This document shows positions 36,345 to 43,818 of a stretch of 64,000 nt of DNA, piece by piece. Where the stretch lies: assembly GCA_023428295.1 (NCBI GenBank), contig JAEYYV010000041.1, positions 17,229 to 81,228 on the forward strand. Reading direction: 5' to 3'. The first letter of the stretch is position 1. Every line of letters starts with the position of its first letter. Below the pieces are notes generated by a model, which saw only the letters and a list, made by a program, of their open reading frames with translations, was not told the origin of the DNA and did not search any database. The stretch is from Pseudomonadota bacterium (GTDB taxonomy: Bacteria > Myxococcota_A > Polyangia > Haliangiales > Haliangiaceae). The position numbers were made by a program, and so were the translations under genes.

Positions 36345-37724
36345 ATGGGTGGACGACGGATCGCGGTCATCGGGTCGGGACAGGCAGGACTACTCGCAGC
36401 GCATGGCCTCGCGCGCGCCAAGCACGAGGTGACGCTGTATTCGGATCGCACGGCCGAGAAGTGGCTCGAGTCGCGACCGACGGGAACGGCAGTACGCTAC
36501 GCAGCGGCGCTCGCGTTCGAGAAGGAGCTCGGCCTCGCTCACTGGGACGACGCCGCGCCCAGGATGCACGGCGTGCACCTGACGTTCTCGCCGGTCGTGG
36601 GCAATCGCCTGGCGACGCTGACGGGACGCACGCCGCCGGGCTCGCTGAACCTCGCGATCGATCTGCGGCTTCAGAGCCATCGCTGGATGACGGATCTCCC
36701 GTCGGTGGGCGGGCGCGTCGTCGTCGAGAGCGTGACCGTCGATCGTCTCGACGAGATCGCGAAGGAGAACGAGCTGACGATCGTCGCCGCGGGACGCGGC
36801 CCACTCGCCGAGCTGTTCCCGCGCAACGCCGAGCGCAGCGTCTACGACGAGCCGCAGCGCAAGCTCGCGATGGTGATCGCGAAAGGGGCGCCGCTCACCA
36901 TCGACGGCGTGCCGTTTCAGTGCGCGAAGTTCAATCTGTTCGCCGACGCGGGCGAAGCGTTCTGGATCCCGTACTTCTTGAAAGACGGGACACCATGCTG
37001 GTGCCTCTTGTTCGAGGCCAAAGCCGGCGGACGCATGGATCGCTTCGACGGATGCACGTCCGCCGTCGACGTCCTCGCGCGCGCGAAGGAGATCATCGTG
37101 GACATGATCCCGTGGGACGCCGCGTGGGCCAAGGATCTCGTCGCGTGCGATCCGCTCGGCTGGATCGTCGGCGCCGTCTTACCGTCGGTGCGCTCCCCGG
37201 TGGGTCGCTTGCCGTCGGGCCGCGTCGTGATGCCGCTCGGCGACACGGCGATCTCGATGGATCCGATCGGCGGCCAAGGAGCGAACCTCGGCAACAAGTA
37301 CGCGCGCTGCCTCGTCGAGGCGATCGCCGCGCACCCCGACGCGACGTTCGATGCGACGTGGATGGAGGCGTTGTTCGAGCACTTCTGGGCCGATCACGGC
37401 GCGCGCACCGTGCAGTTCAACAACATCCTCCTCGAGCCGATGACGGCGGCGGGCAAGCTGCTCCTCATCGCGCAGTACGGCACGAACGGCGTCGGCGACA
37501 CCGCGCAGCAGCGCATCGCGGACGCGATCGTCGAGAACTTCACGGACCCGCGAAAGCACACCGAGGCGTTCGTCGACAAGCGCGTCGCGCGCGAGCTGAT
37601 CGCCAAGGCGACCGGCGGAGGATGGCGCTCGGCAGTTCTCGGCGGAGCGCTCCGCATCGGCGGCAAGCAGCTCGGGCGCGTGTTCGGCATCGCGCCGAAG
37701 CATCCCGCCGCACCAGCGAACTAG
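36345..37724 (+). CDS. Styrene monooxygenase (StyA)-like flavoprotein
   Basis: 459 residues from the ATG at 36345; a GTG at 36336 would add three. FAD-binding Rossmann motif VIGSGQAGLLAAHGL with a following LYSDR strand, and the late GD motif PLGDTAISMDPIGGQGANLGNKYA, which matches the StyA region VDPVLGQGAN. StyA is the FADH2-using oxygenase of two-component epoxidases. The sequence between, for example TGTAVRYAAALAFEKELGL and PQRKLAMVIAKGAPLTI, also follows StyA order. The usual partner, a flavin reductase (StyB), is not next to it, so either a reductase elsewhere serves it or the chemistry is different. It ends tail to tail with the 55-residue gene. Confidence 0.85.
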   Translation: MGGRRIAVIGSGQAGLLAAHGLARAKHEVTLYSDRTAEKWLESRPTGTAVRYAAALAFEKELGLAHWDDAAPRMHGVHLTFSPVVGNRLATLTGRTPPGSLNLAIDLRLQSHRWMTDLPSVGGRVVVESVTVDRLDEIAKENELTIVAAGRGPLAELFPRNAERSVYDEPQRKLAMVIAKGAPLTIDGVPFQCAKFNLFADAGEAFWIPYFLKDGTPCWCLLFEAKAGGRMDRFDGCTSAVDVLARAKEIIVDMIPWDAAWAKDLVACDPLGWIVGAVLPSVRSPVGRLPSGRVVMPLGDTAISMDPIGGQGANLGNKYARCLVEAIAAHPDATFDATWMEALFEHFWADHGARTVQFNNILLEPMTAAGKLLLIAQYGTNGVGDTAQQRIADAIVENFTDPRKHTEAFVDKRVARELIAKATGGGWRSAVLGGALRIGGKQLGRVFGIAPKHPAAPAN

Positions 37725-37888
37725 TCGTCCGAGCCCGTACGGCGCGCGGACTCCGACGTGGGCGACTCGAGCTCGACGCGCTTCAGCTCGTCGACGCTGC
37801 GACTCCAACCGAGAAAGCGAGCGAGGCCGTTCCAGTTCACCGTTACTTCGGTGGTGGTGGGAACGTCCTTCTTCTTGCCTTCGCTCAT
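37721..37888 (-). CDS. Small protein (55 aa) coupled to the membrane GAF protein
   Basis: Starts MSEGKKKDVPTTTEVTVNWNGLA. Its ATG overlaps the stop of the upstream gene (ATGA), a common sign of translational coupling. The product is hydrophilic, with a short aromatic patch (NWNGLARFLGWSRSVDEL). Its stop overlaps the stop of the convergent StyA-like gene by four bases. No family recognised; it might bind its coupled partner. Confidence 0.6.
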   Translation of the reverse strand: MSEGKKKDVPTTTEVTVNWNGLARFLGWSRSVDELKRVELESPTSESARRTGSDD

Positions 37889-38892
37889 TTCGTCATCAGC
37901 TCTTCGCGTAGCCGATACAACCGTGACAGACCGACTCCGAAAGCTTGGGCCCACCGTCCGAGGATGTCAATCATCTCCTCGGCGCGGCTCCCCTCGACGG
38001 GGACGACCTTGCTGCCCCACGTGAAGCACAGCGCGCCGACAGCGCGGAACTTTCGGCGGAGAAGCACGACCGCGATGCCCTCGGCGGGACGCTTTGCCGC
38101 GGGGTTTGGCAAGAACCACGGATGGGCGTGGAGCCCTTCCGCGACCAAGTAGACATCGCCGTCGTGACGCGTGGTCGCGAGCTCGGGCGTCTCGGCGCCC
38201 GCAGCGAGATTGGCGACCATGCCGCCGCCCACCGACGCATCGGTGACCACGCGCTGCCGGAACGATTGCTGATGTGGAGGCGTGGTCGCCGCGCAGATGA
38301 ACCACTCGTTGTTCTCGTCGTCGAGCGCCCACAGGCTCGCTTGATCGACCGCGCGCGGCAGAAGCGTCAGATGGACCGCGAGCTGCAACATGCTGCCGAG
38401 ACCCTCGCTGAGATCGGCCAGTGTCTTCGCGCAACGCGCGCGCTCGGCCGCCTCGACGACAGGCGCCGAGAGCACCGCGATGCGCAGATCCGAAACCTCG
38501 CGCAACGCCGCGCTCGTCTCGGTGCGCGTTTGCGCCGAGCGAAACACGGCGAGCAGTCCGCCCACGTTGGTCGCGGTGAGCAGCCAGATCGGGATCCACA
38601 CCTCGGCGCCCGCGCCGTCCGCCGCGAACGCCGCGTAGAGCAGCGCGAACAGCATCGCGGTGGTCCACGTGACCGTCAGCGACGCGGCCGCGGTGAGCCA
38701 CGCGATGCGGCTCGCGTTGTGACGATGCGCCGCCGGCAGCGAACCGAAGAACAGCCACGCCACCGCGGACACCGCGCCCGCGATCGCGACGAGCGGATAC
38801 CCCCGCACGCCGAGGACGACTGCTCCTGCGAGGAGCACCGCGCCGACCCCCATGCTCCACGCTTGCGGCCTGACTCGCTCGACCTTCTTCAC
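37885..38892 (-). CDS. Four-helix membrane protein with cytoplasmic GAF-like domain
   Basis: 335 residues from the GTG at 38892. Four hydrophobic segments occupy about 13-135 (GVGAVLLAGAVVLGV, AIAGAVSAVAWLFFG, WLTAAASLTVTWTTAMLFALL, IPIWLLTATNVGGLLAVF). A helical linker with ALREVSDLRI and AKTLADLSEGLGSMLQLAV leads to a GAF-like region (ASLWALDDENNEWFICAATT, GGMVANLAAG, GIAVVLLRRKFRAVGALCFTW). There is no histidine kinase or cyclase output domain, so it may sense and pass the signal by contact. The 55-residue gene follows by ATGA overlap. Confidence 0.8.
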   Translation of the reverse strand: MKKVERVRPQAWSMGVGAVLLAGAVVLGVRGYPLVAIAGAVSAVAWLFFGSLPAAHRHNASRIAWLTAAASLTVTWTTAMLFALLYAAFAADGAGAEVWIPIWLLTATNVGGLLAVFRSAQTRTETSAALREVSDLRIAVLSAPVVEAAERARCAKTLADLSEGLGSMLQLAVHLTLLPRAVDQASLWALDDENNEWFICAATTPPHQQSFRQRVVTDASVGGGMVANLAAGAETPELATTRHDGDVYLVAEGLHAHPWFLPNPAAKRPAEGIAVVLLRRKFRAVGALCFTWGSKVVPVEGSRAEEMIDILGRWAQAFGVGLSRLYRLREELMTK

Positions 38893-38927
38893 CGCTCGAT
38901 TGTACGGAAGCGGTCTGATCGCAAGGC

Positions 38928-39800
38928 TCAGCTCCCGCAGAGGCGCGTGCTGATGTAGATGTCGAAGTCTCCTGGGTTCATGCGATCGGAGGCGAAGAGC
39001 ATCAGGCCGCCATCGAACGATGGGGCGGGATCGCCATGCGAGCCGGTCGCGTCGAGCTCCGTGACAGGCGAGATCGGACCGAAGGGTTGCGTCAGGCTCT
39101 CGCGCGTGGTGCGCCCGATGAAGAAGCCGCCCGGTCGTTGGATCTCGAAGTACAGCGTCAGGCCGTCGCTGGTGATCCCCGGGTATCCGTGCTCGAGAGA
39201 ATCGACGAGCTCGGGCACGTTGCCCATCGGCGTCCACGCGCTCGTCCTCGTGGGACGCGTCGCGTACTCGATGCGGCTCGGCGACAACCGTGACGAGAAG
39301 AACATCTCGAGCTCGTCGCCGCGCACCGTCGGAGCGAGCGACTCCACGAGGCTCTCGAGCCCCGCGACGCGTACGGGCTCGCCGAACGCGCCGTTCGCGA
39401 ACGACACTTCGTAGAGGCGCAACGGACCGGAGCGAAAGCTCGAGAAGTAGAGCCGCGTCCCGGCGGCGTTCCACGACGGTCCGCCATCGCCGCTCCCACT
39501 GTTCAGCGCGCTGATCACGGTGGGCGCCGACCATCCGCTCTGCGACCTCGTGCTCGTATAGAGGCGATCGGTCCCGCCGTTGCGATCCGACGCGAAGACC
39601 AGCGTCGTTCCGTCGGGGTGCAGCGCCGGCTCCGACTCCTCGCGGTTGGTGTTGAGCTCCGTGATCGGCCGGGGTGCGTCCCACCGGCAATCACCGAGAG
39701 GCGCGTCGCCGGTGACCTGCGAATCCGTCGGTGACGCGGGGAGCACGTCGAAGTCCATCCGCCCGCAGCACGCGAGCGCGAGGAAGAGTGCCCACCGCAT
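38928..39800 (-). CDS. TolB/WD40-like beta-propeller lipoprotein
   Basis: 290 residues from the ATG at 39800. Lipobox LALAC. The body holds PD40-type blades: LHPDGTTLVFASDRNGG, SWNAAGTRLYFSSFRSG, TVRGDELEMFFSSRLS, ITSDGLTLYFEIQR and PSFDGGLMLFASDRMNPGD, each preceded by a W or P strand, and ends with DIYISTRLCGS. No signal of enzymatic function. The start codon overlaps the stop of the aldehyde dehydrogenase by one base (TGATG), so the two are translationally coupled. Confidence 0.88.
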   Translation of the reverse strand: MRWALFLALACCGRMDFDVLPASPTDSQVTGDAPLGDCRWDAPRPITELNTNREESEPALHPDGTTLVFASDRNGGTDRLYTSTRSQSGWSAPTVISALNSGSGDGGPSWNAAGTRLYFSSFRSGPLRLYEVSFANGAFGEPVRVAGLESLVESLAPTVRGDELEMFFSSRLSPSRIEYATRPTRTSAWTPMGNVPELVDSLEHGYPGITSDGLTLYFEIQRPGGFFIGRTTRESLTQPFGPISPVTELDATGSHGDPAPSFDGGLMLFASDRMNPGDFDIYISTRLCGS

Positions 39801-41302
39801 CAGCCGAATTGTATGCCCTGTGCCAGCGGCAAGTCTGTCGAGTAGTTGACCGTGTTCGTGGCGCGCCGCATGTACGAGCGCCACGCGTCCGAGCCCGACT
39901 CTCGACCACCGCCGGTCTCCTTCTCGCCACCGAAGGCTCCGCCGATCTCGGCGCCCGACGGGCCGATGTTGACGTTGGCGATGCCGCAGTCGGAGCCGCT
40001 CGCCGAGAGGAACTTCTCCGCTTCGCGCAGATCGTTCGTGAAGATGCACGACGAGAGTCCCTGCGGGACGTCGTTGTGCATCGCGATCGCGTCGTCGAGC
40101 GACGAGTAGCCGATGACGTAGAGGATCGGCGCGAACGTCTCGTCGCGGACCACGTCGGTCTGCGCCGGCATGCGCACGATCGCGGGTCGCACGTAGTAGC
40201 CGCCCTCGCCCACCGTGACGCGCTCACCGCCGACGACCTCGCCGCCGTCCTTGCGCGCGCGAACGAGCGCCGCTTGCATCGCGTCGTACGCCGCGCCATC
40301 GATCAGCGGGCCGACCAGCGTTGACGGATCGCGCGGATCGCCCACGCGGATCTGCGCGTACGCGCGCTCGATGCGAGCGACGAGGTCCCCCTTGATCGAC
40401 TCGTGCACGAACAAGCGGCGCAGCGTGGTGCATCGCTGTCCACACGTGCCCGCCGCGCTGAACAGGATCGCGCGCGTCGCGAGCTCGAGATCCGCCGTGG
40501 GCGCCACGATCATCGCGTTGTTGCCGCCGAGCTCGAGCAAGCAGCGACCGAAGCGCGCGGCCACGCGAGGCGCGACGATGCGGCCCATGCGCGTCGAGCC
40601 CGTCGCGCTGACGAGCAGCACGCGCGGATCGTCGACGAGCGCGGCCCCCGCGTCCGCTCCACCGATGACGACCTCGGACAGGCCGGCGGGCGCGGGTGCT
40701 CCCGTCGCCGCGAAGCGGTCCAGCGCGCGCGAAAAGATCGACTGGCACGCGAGCGCGGTCAGCGGCGTCTTCTCCGACGGCTTCCACACCACGGGTTCAC
40801 CGCACACGATCGCGAGCGCGAAGTTCCACGCCCACACCGCGACCGGAAAGTTGAACGCGCTGATCACGCCGACCACACCGAGCGGATGCCACGTCTCTGC
40901 CATGCGATGGCCCGGGCGCTCCGACGCGATCGTGAGCCCGTAGAGCTGGCGCGACAGGCCGCACGCGAAGTCGCAGATATCGATCATCTCCTGCACCTCG
41001 CCGCGCGCCTCCGCGATGATCTTTCCCGCTTCCGCGGTGACGAGCTCCGCGAGCGCGTCCTTGTGCGCGCGCAGCTCCTCGCCGAACAGGCGGATCAGCT
41101 CGCCGCGACGAGGCGCGGGCACGGAGCGCCACGCGTGAAACGCCGCGTGTGCACGCGTGATGGACGCGGTGACCGCTTGCACGTCGTCGACGGCGACGTG
41201 CGCGGTGATCGATCCGTCGATCGGCGAATGCGCGACCAGCTCTCCCTCCGCGAACATGCCGGGAGGAACACCGAGGGTCGCGAGCTTCTGTCCTAGATCC
41301 AT
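39800..41302 (-). CDS. ALDH7-type aldehyde dehydrogenase (alpha-aminoadipic semialdehyde/P6C dehydrogenase-like)
   Basis: 500 residues. ALDH7 signatures: SAFNFPVAVWAWNFALAIVCG, WKPSEKTPL, LLELGGNNAMIV with the general-base glutamate, the catalytic cysteine in GTCGQRCTTLRR, and the end motif NVNIGPSGAEIGGAFGGEKETGGG followed by SGSDAWRSYMRR. In ALDH7A1 and bacterial AmaB/Pcd this block binds the aminoadipate carboxylate. The reaction is NAD-dependent oxidation of alpha-aminoadipic semialdehyde, the final shared step of lysine catabolism. No lysine aminotransferase is next to it. Confidence 0.93.
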   Translation of the reverse strand: MDLGQKLATLGVPPGMFAEGELVAHSPIDGSITAHVAVDDVQAVTASITRAHAAFHAWRSVPAPRRGELIRLFGEELRAHKDALAELVTAEAGKIIAEARGEVQEMIDICDFACGLSRQLYGLTIASERPGHRMAETWHPLGVVGVISAFNFPVAVWAWNFALAIVCGEPVVWKPSEKTPLTALACQSIFSRALDRFAATGAPAPAGLSEVVIGGADAGAALVDDPRVLLVSATGSTRMGRIVAPRVAARFGRCLLELGGNNAMIVAPTADLELATRAILFSAAGTCGQRCTTLRRLFVHESIKGDLVARIERAYAQIRVGDPRDPSTLVGPLIDGAAYDAMQAALVRARKDGGEVVGGERVTVGEGGYYVRPAIVRMPAQTDVVRDETFAPILYVIGYSSLDDAIAMHNDVPQGLSSCIFTNDLREAEKFLSASGSDCGIANVNIGPSGAEIGGAFGGEKETGGGRESGSDAWRSYMRRATNTVNYSTDLPLAQGIQFG

Positions 41303-41333
41303 GCGCGTTCCTACCGCATGGACCGACGAGCTT

Positions 41334-42713
41334 CTAGTGGCCGTGACCCGCGTGCGAATCCGCGCCGGCCGGCGGCGTCGCCTCGGTCGGCTGACCGGGC
41401 ATGCCGTCGACGCGCTGGATGATGTGGATGCCGAAGTCCGTCTTCACCACGCCCACCTCCCCCGTCTTGAGGCGCAGCGAGAGGTTCTTGAACGGCGGCA
41501 CGAGGCCCGCGTCCGGCGTGACGTCGTACGACTGGCCCGACTTCGCGGAGCCCGGATCCTCCGACAGCTCGGCCATGAGCGCCTCGATCTTCGCGCCGCC
41601 CTTGAGCTTGGCCACCGTGTCCTTGACCAGCCGCTCGAGCGCCGCGCGATCACGCGTCTTGCCGCGCTCGTCCTCCGCGTGCACTTCCTTCCAGCCGAGG
41701 AGGATGTGCTTCACCTTGGCCGACTGGGTGGTGGGCTCGCGCTTCAGGATGTCCGCGCTCTCGAGCGAGTCGGGCGGCGGCGGCGGAACGCGCTTGATGA
41801 TGTGGAAGCCGAACGGCGACTTCACGACACCCGACTCGTTCTCCTTGAGGCGCAGCGAGAGGTTCTTGAACGGCTCGACCATCGGCGTGTCCGGCGAGAC
41901 GTCGTAGATGCGCGCGTTGTCTTTGGAGCCCGGATCCTCCGAGTACTCCTTCATGAGGTCCGCCATCGGCGTTCCGGACTTCACGAGCTCGAACACCTTC
42001 TTCGTCAGCTCGTCGGCCTCTTGCTTGCTGCGCGTAGCGGCGCGTGCACCCGGCGCGCCCTTCCAGCCGATCAGCACGTGCTGCACCTTCACCTCCGACG
42101 TGGACACGTCGGTGCGCGCGAGGATCTCCGCCGACTCGAGCGGATCCGGCGGCGGCGGCGGGGTGCGCATGATGACGTGGTAGCCGTAGTTCGTCTTCAC
42201 GATGCCCGCCTCGTTGACCTTGAGGCGCAGCGCGAGGTTCTTGAACTCGGGGACGAACGCGGTGTCGGCGTTGACCTCGTACGGATCGCCGCCCTTGCTG
42301 CCCGGATCCTCCGAGAGCTCGGCGACGAGCTTGTCGAGCTGCGACGGATCCGCCTTCATCTTCGCGAGCGTGTCTTGCGCGAGCGCGGCGGCCTCCTCGT
42401 TGGTGCGCTTCTCGGCGCGCGGATCCATGCGACCGCGATACGTCGCGGCGAGATCCTTCCAGCCGAGCAACACGTGCTTCACGGACACCGCGGACGACGT
42501 CTCCGTGCGCGCGAGGATGTCCTTCGAATCGATGTCTTTGCCCGGCGTGGGGATGTCGTGCGGATTGGCCACGGCAGCCGAGCCCGCCGTGGAGTTTGTC
42601 GCGGTCGCGGGCATCTTGCCCCGCTCCATCGTCGTATCGAGCTTGGACTTGGCCTTCTCGCAGCTGGCCAGGAGCGGGAGGCCGAGCAGCACCAACAGGG
42701 CGATTCGCTTCAT
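41334..42713 (-). CDS. Lipoprotein with three parvulin-type prolyl isomerase domains
   Basis: 459 residues from the ATG at 42713 (an in-frame ATG at 42722 is possible). Signal peptide MKRIALLVLLGLPLLASC with lipobox LASC. Three parvulin modules follow, each with VKHVLLGWK, VQHVLIGWK or VKHILLGWK at its start, LSEDPGS or YSEDPGS in the middle, and an end such as YGYHVIMR, FGFHIIKR or FGIHIIQR. Polyproline linkers of five prolines join the modules (TPPPPPDPLESAEIL, VPPPPPDSLESADIL). The tail is His/Gly rich (HAGHGH). Parvulins isomerise X-Pro bonds of folding envelope proteins. It follows two PilT-type genes, so a role in pilus or envelope assembly is plausible. Confidence 0.9.
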   Translation of the reverse strand: MKRIALLVLLGLPLLASCEKAKSKLDTTMERGKMPATATNSTAGSAAVANPHDIPTPGKDIDSKDILARTETSSAVSVKHVLLGWKDLAATYRGRMDPRAEKRTNEEAAALAQDTLAKMKADPSQLDKLVAELSEDPGSKGGDPYEVNADTAFVPEFKNLALRLKVNEAGIVKTNYGYHVIMRTPPPPPDPLESAEILARTDVSTSEVKVQHVLIGWKGAPGARAATRSKQEADELTKKVFELVKSGTPMADLMKEYSEDPGSKDNARIYDVSPDTPMVEPFKNLSLRLKENESGVVKSPFGFHIIKRVPPPPPDSLESADILKREPTTQSAKVKHILLGWKEVHAEDERGKTRDRAALERLVKDTVAKLKGGAKIEALMAELSEDPGSAKSGQSYDVTPDAGLVPPFKNLSLRLKTGEVGVVKTDFGIHIIQRVDGMPGQPTEATPPAGADSHAGHGH

Positions 42714-42723
42714 CGCGCGCATC

Positions 42724-43818
42724 CTACTCGATATGCATGCCAACCGCTTGGAGCTGGCTCGCGATCGAGGGGAGCTTCGCGAAGCTCTCTTTATCGAGAG
42801 CTTTCTCGAGTGCCTCCGTCGCCTTGATCGTTCCCGCCGCGACGTGGCGCTCGAGGGAGGCGTCCATCGTCTGCATACCCTCGGCGCCGCCCGCTTGGAT
42901 GAAGCTCGGGATCTGCTGGGTCTTGCCCTCGCGGATCAGCGACGCCAACGCGAGCCCGCCGAGCAGGATCTCGTGCGCGGCGACGCGACCCTTGCCATCC
43001 GCCTTGGGGATCAGCTGCTGCGCGACCACACCGACGAGCGAGTCCGCGAGGAGCCCGCGCACCTGCGGCTGCTGCTCCGCCGGGAACGCGTTCACGTAGC
43101 GATCGATCGTCGCCGCCGCGCTGTTCGTGTGAACGGTCGCGTAGATCAAGATGCCGAAGCTCGCGAGCTGGAGCGCCGCCTTCATGGTCTCCGCGCCGCG
43201 AAGCTCGCCGACGAGGATCACGTCCGCGTTCTCGCGACCCGCGCTGCGAATCGCGTCGAGGAACGTGGGCACGTGGTCGCCGACTTCTTTGTGCGTGATG
43301 AGGCACTTCTGCGGCGTGTGCACGAACTCCACGGGATCCTCGATCGTGAGGATGTGTCCCGGGCGCGACTTGTTGATGTGATCGATCATCGCCGCGAGCG
43401 TCGTCGACTTGCCCGAGCCGGTCGGTCCCGTGACCAGCACCAACCCCGAGCGCAGCTCCGCGAGCTTGGTGATCCCCGGCGGCACGCCGAGCTGATCGAG
43501 CGCGAGGATCTTCGTCGGAATCGCGCGAAACACGGCGCCCGTGCCGCTGATCTTCTTCAGGTAGTTCGCGCGGAATCGCGCCTTGGTCCCGTGCGCGTGC
43601 GCGAAGTCGAGATCGCCGGTCGACGTGAACTGCTCGAGCTGCGCCTTGGACAGCAGCGGGAACAGCATCGCCTCGATGTCCTCGCTCGACAGCGGCAGAT
43701 CTCCATCCGCGACGAGCGAGCCACGCACGCGCAGCATCGGCGGATAGCCCGGCGAGAGGTGCAGGTCGGAGCCGCCGCGCTCGAGCAGGCGATCGAACAG
43801 TGGATCGATGGACTTCAT
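42724..43818 (-). CDS. pilT: PilT/PilU-type pilus retraction ATPase
   Basis: 364 residues. The N-terminal ASDLHL motif appears as GSDLHLSPGYPPMLRVRG; Walker A is GPTGSGKST, the Asp box LTIEDPVEFVH, Walker B VILVGELRGAET, the His box TVHTNSAAATIDR, and an AIRLIRE-like element LASLIREGKTQQIP. The length matches PilT (about 345-370). It should be a hexameric ATPase at the base of type IV pili, driving retraction. No pilin or PilB/PilC genes are nearby. The gene lies between the longer PilT-type gene (4-bp overlap) and the triple-parvulin lipoprotein. Confidence 0.93.
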   Translation of the reverse strand: MKSIDPLFDRLLERGGSDLHLSPGYPPMLRVRGSLVADGDLPLSSEDIEAMLFPLLSKAQLEQFTSTGDLDFAHAHGTKARFRANYLKKISGTGAVFRAIPTKILALDQLGVPPGITKLAELRSGLVLVTGPTGSGKSTTLAAMIDHINKSRPGHILTIEDPVEFVHTPQKCLITHKEVGDHVPTFLDAIRSAGRENADVILVGELRGAETMKAALQLASFGILIYATVHTNSAAATIDRYVNAFPAEQQPQVRGLLADSLVGVVAQQLIPKADGKGRVAAHEILLGGLALASLIREGKTQQIPSFIQAGGAEGMQTMDASLERHVAAGTIKATEALEKALDKESFAKLPSIASQLQAVGMHIE

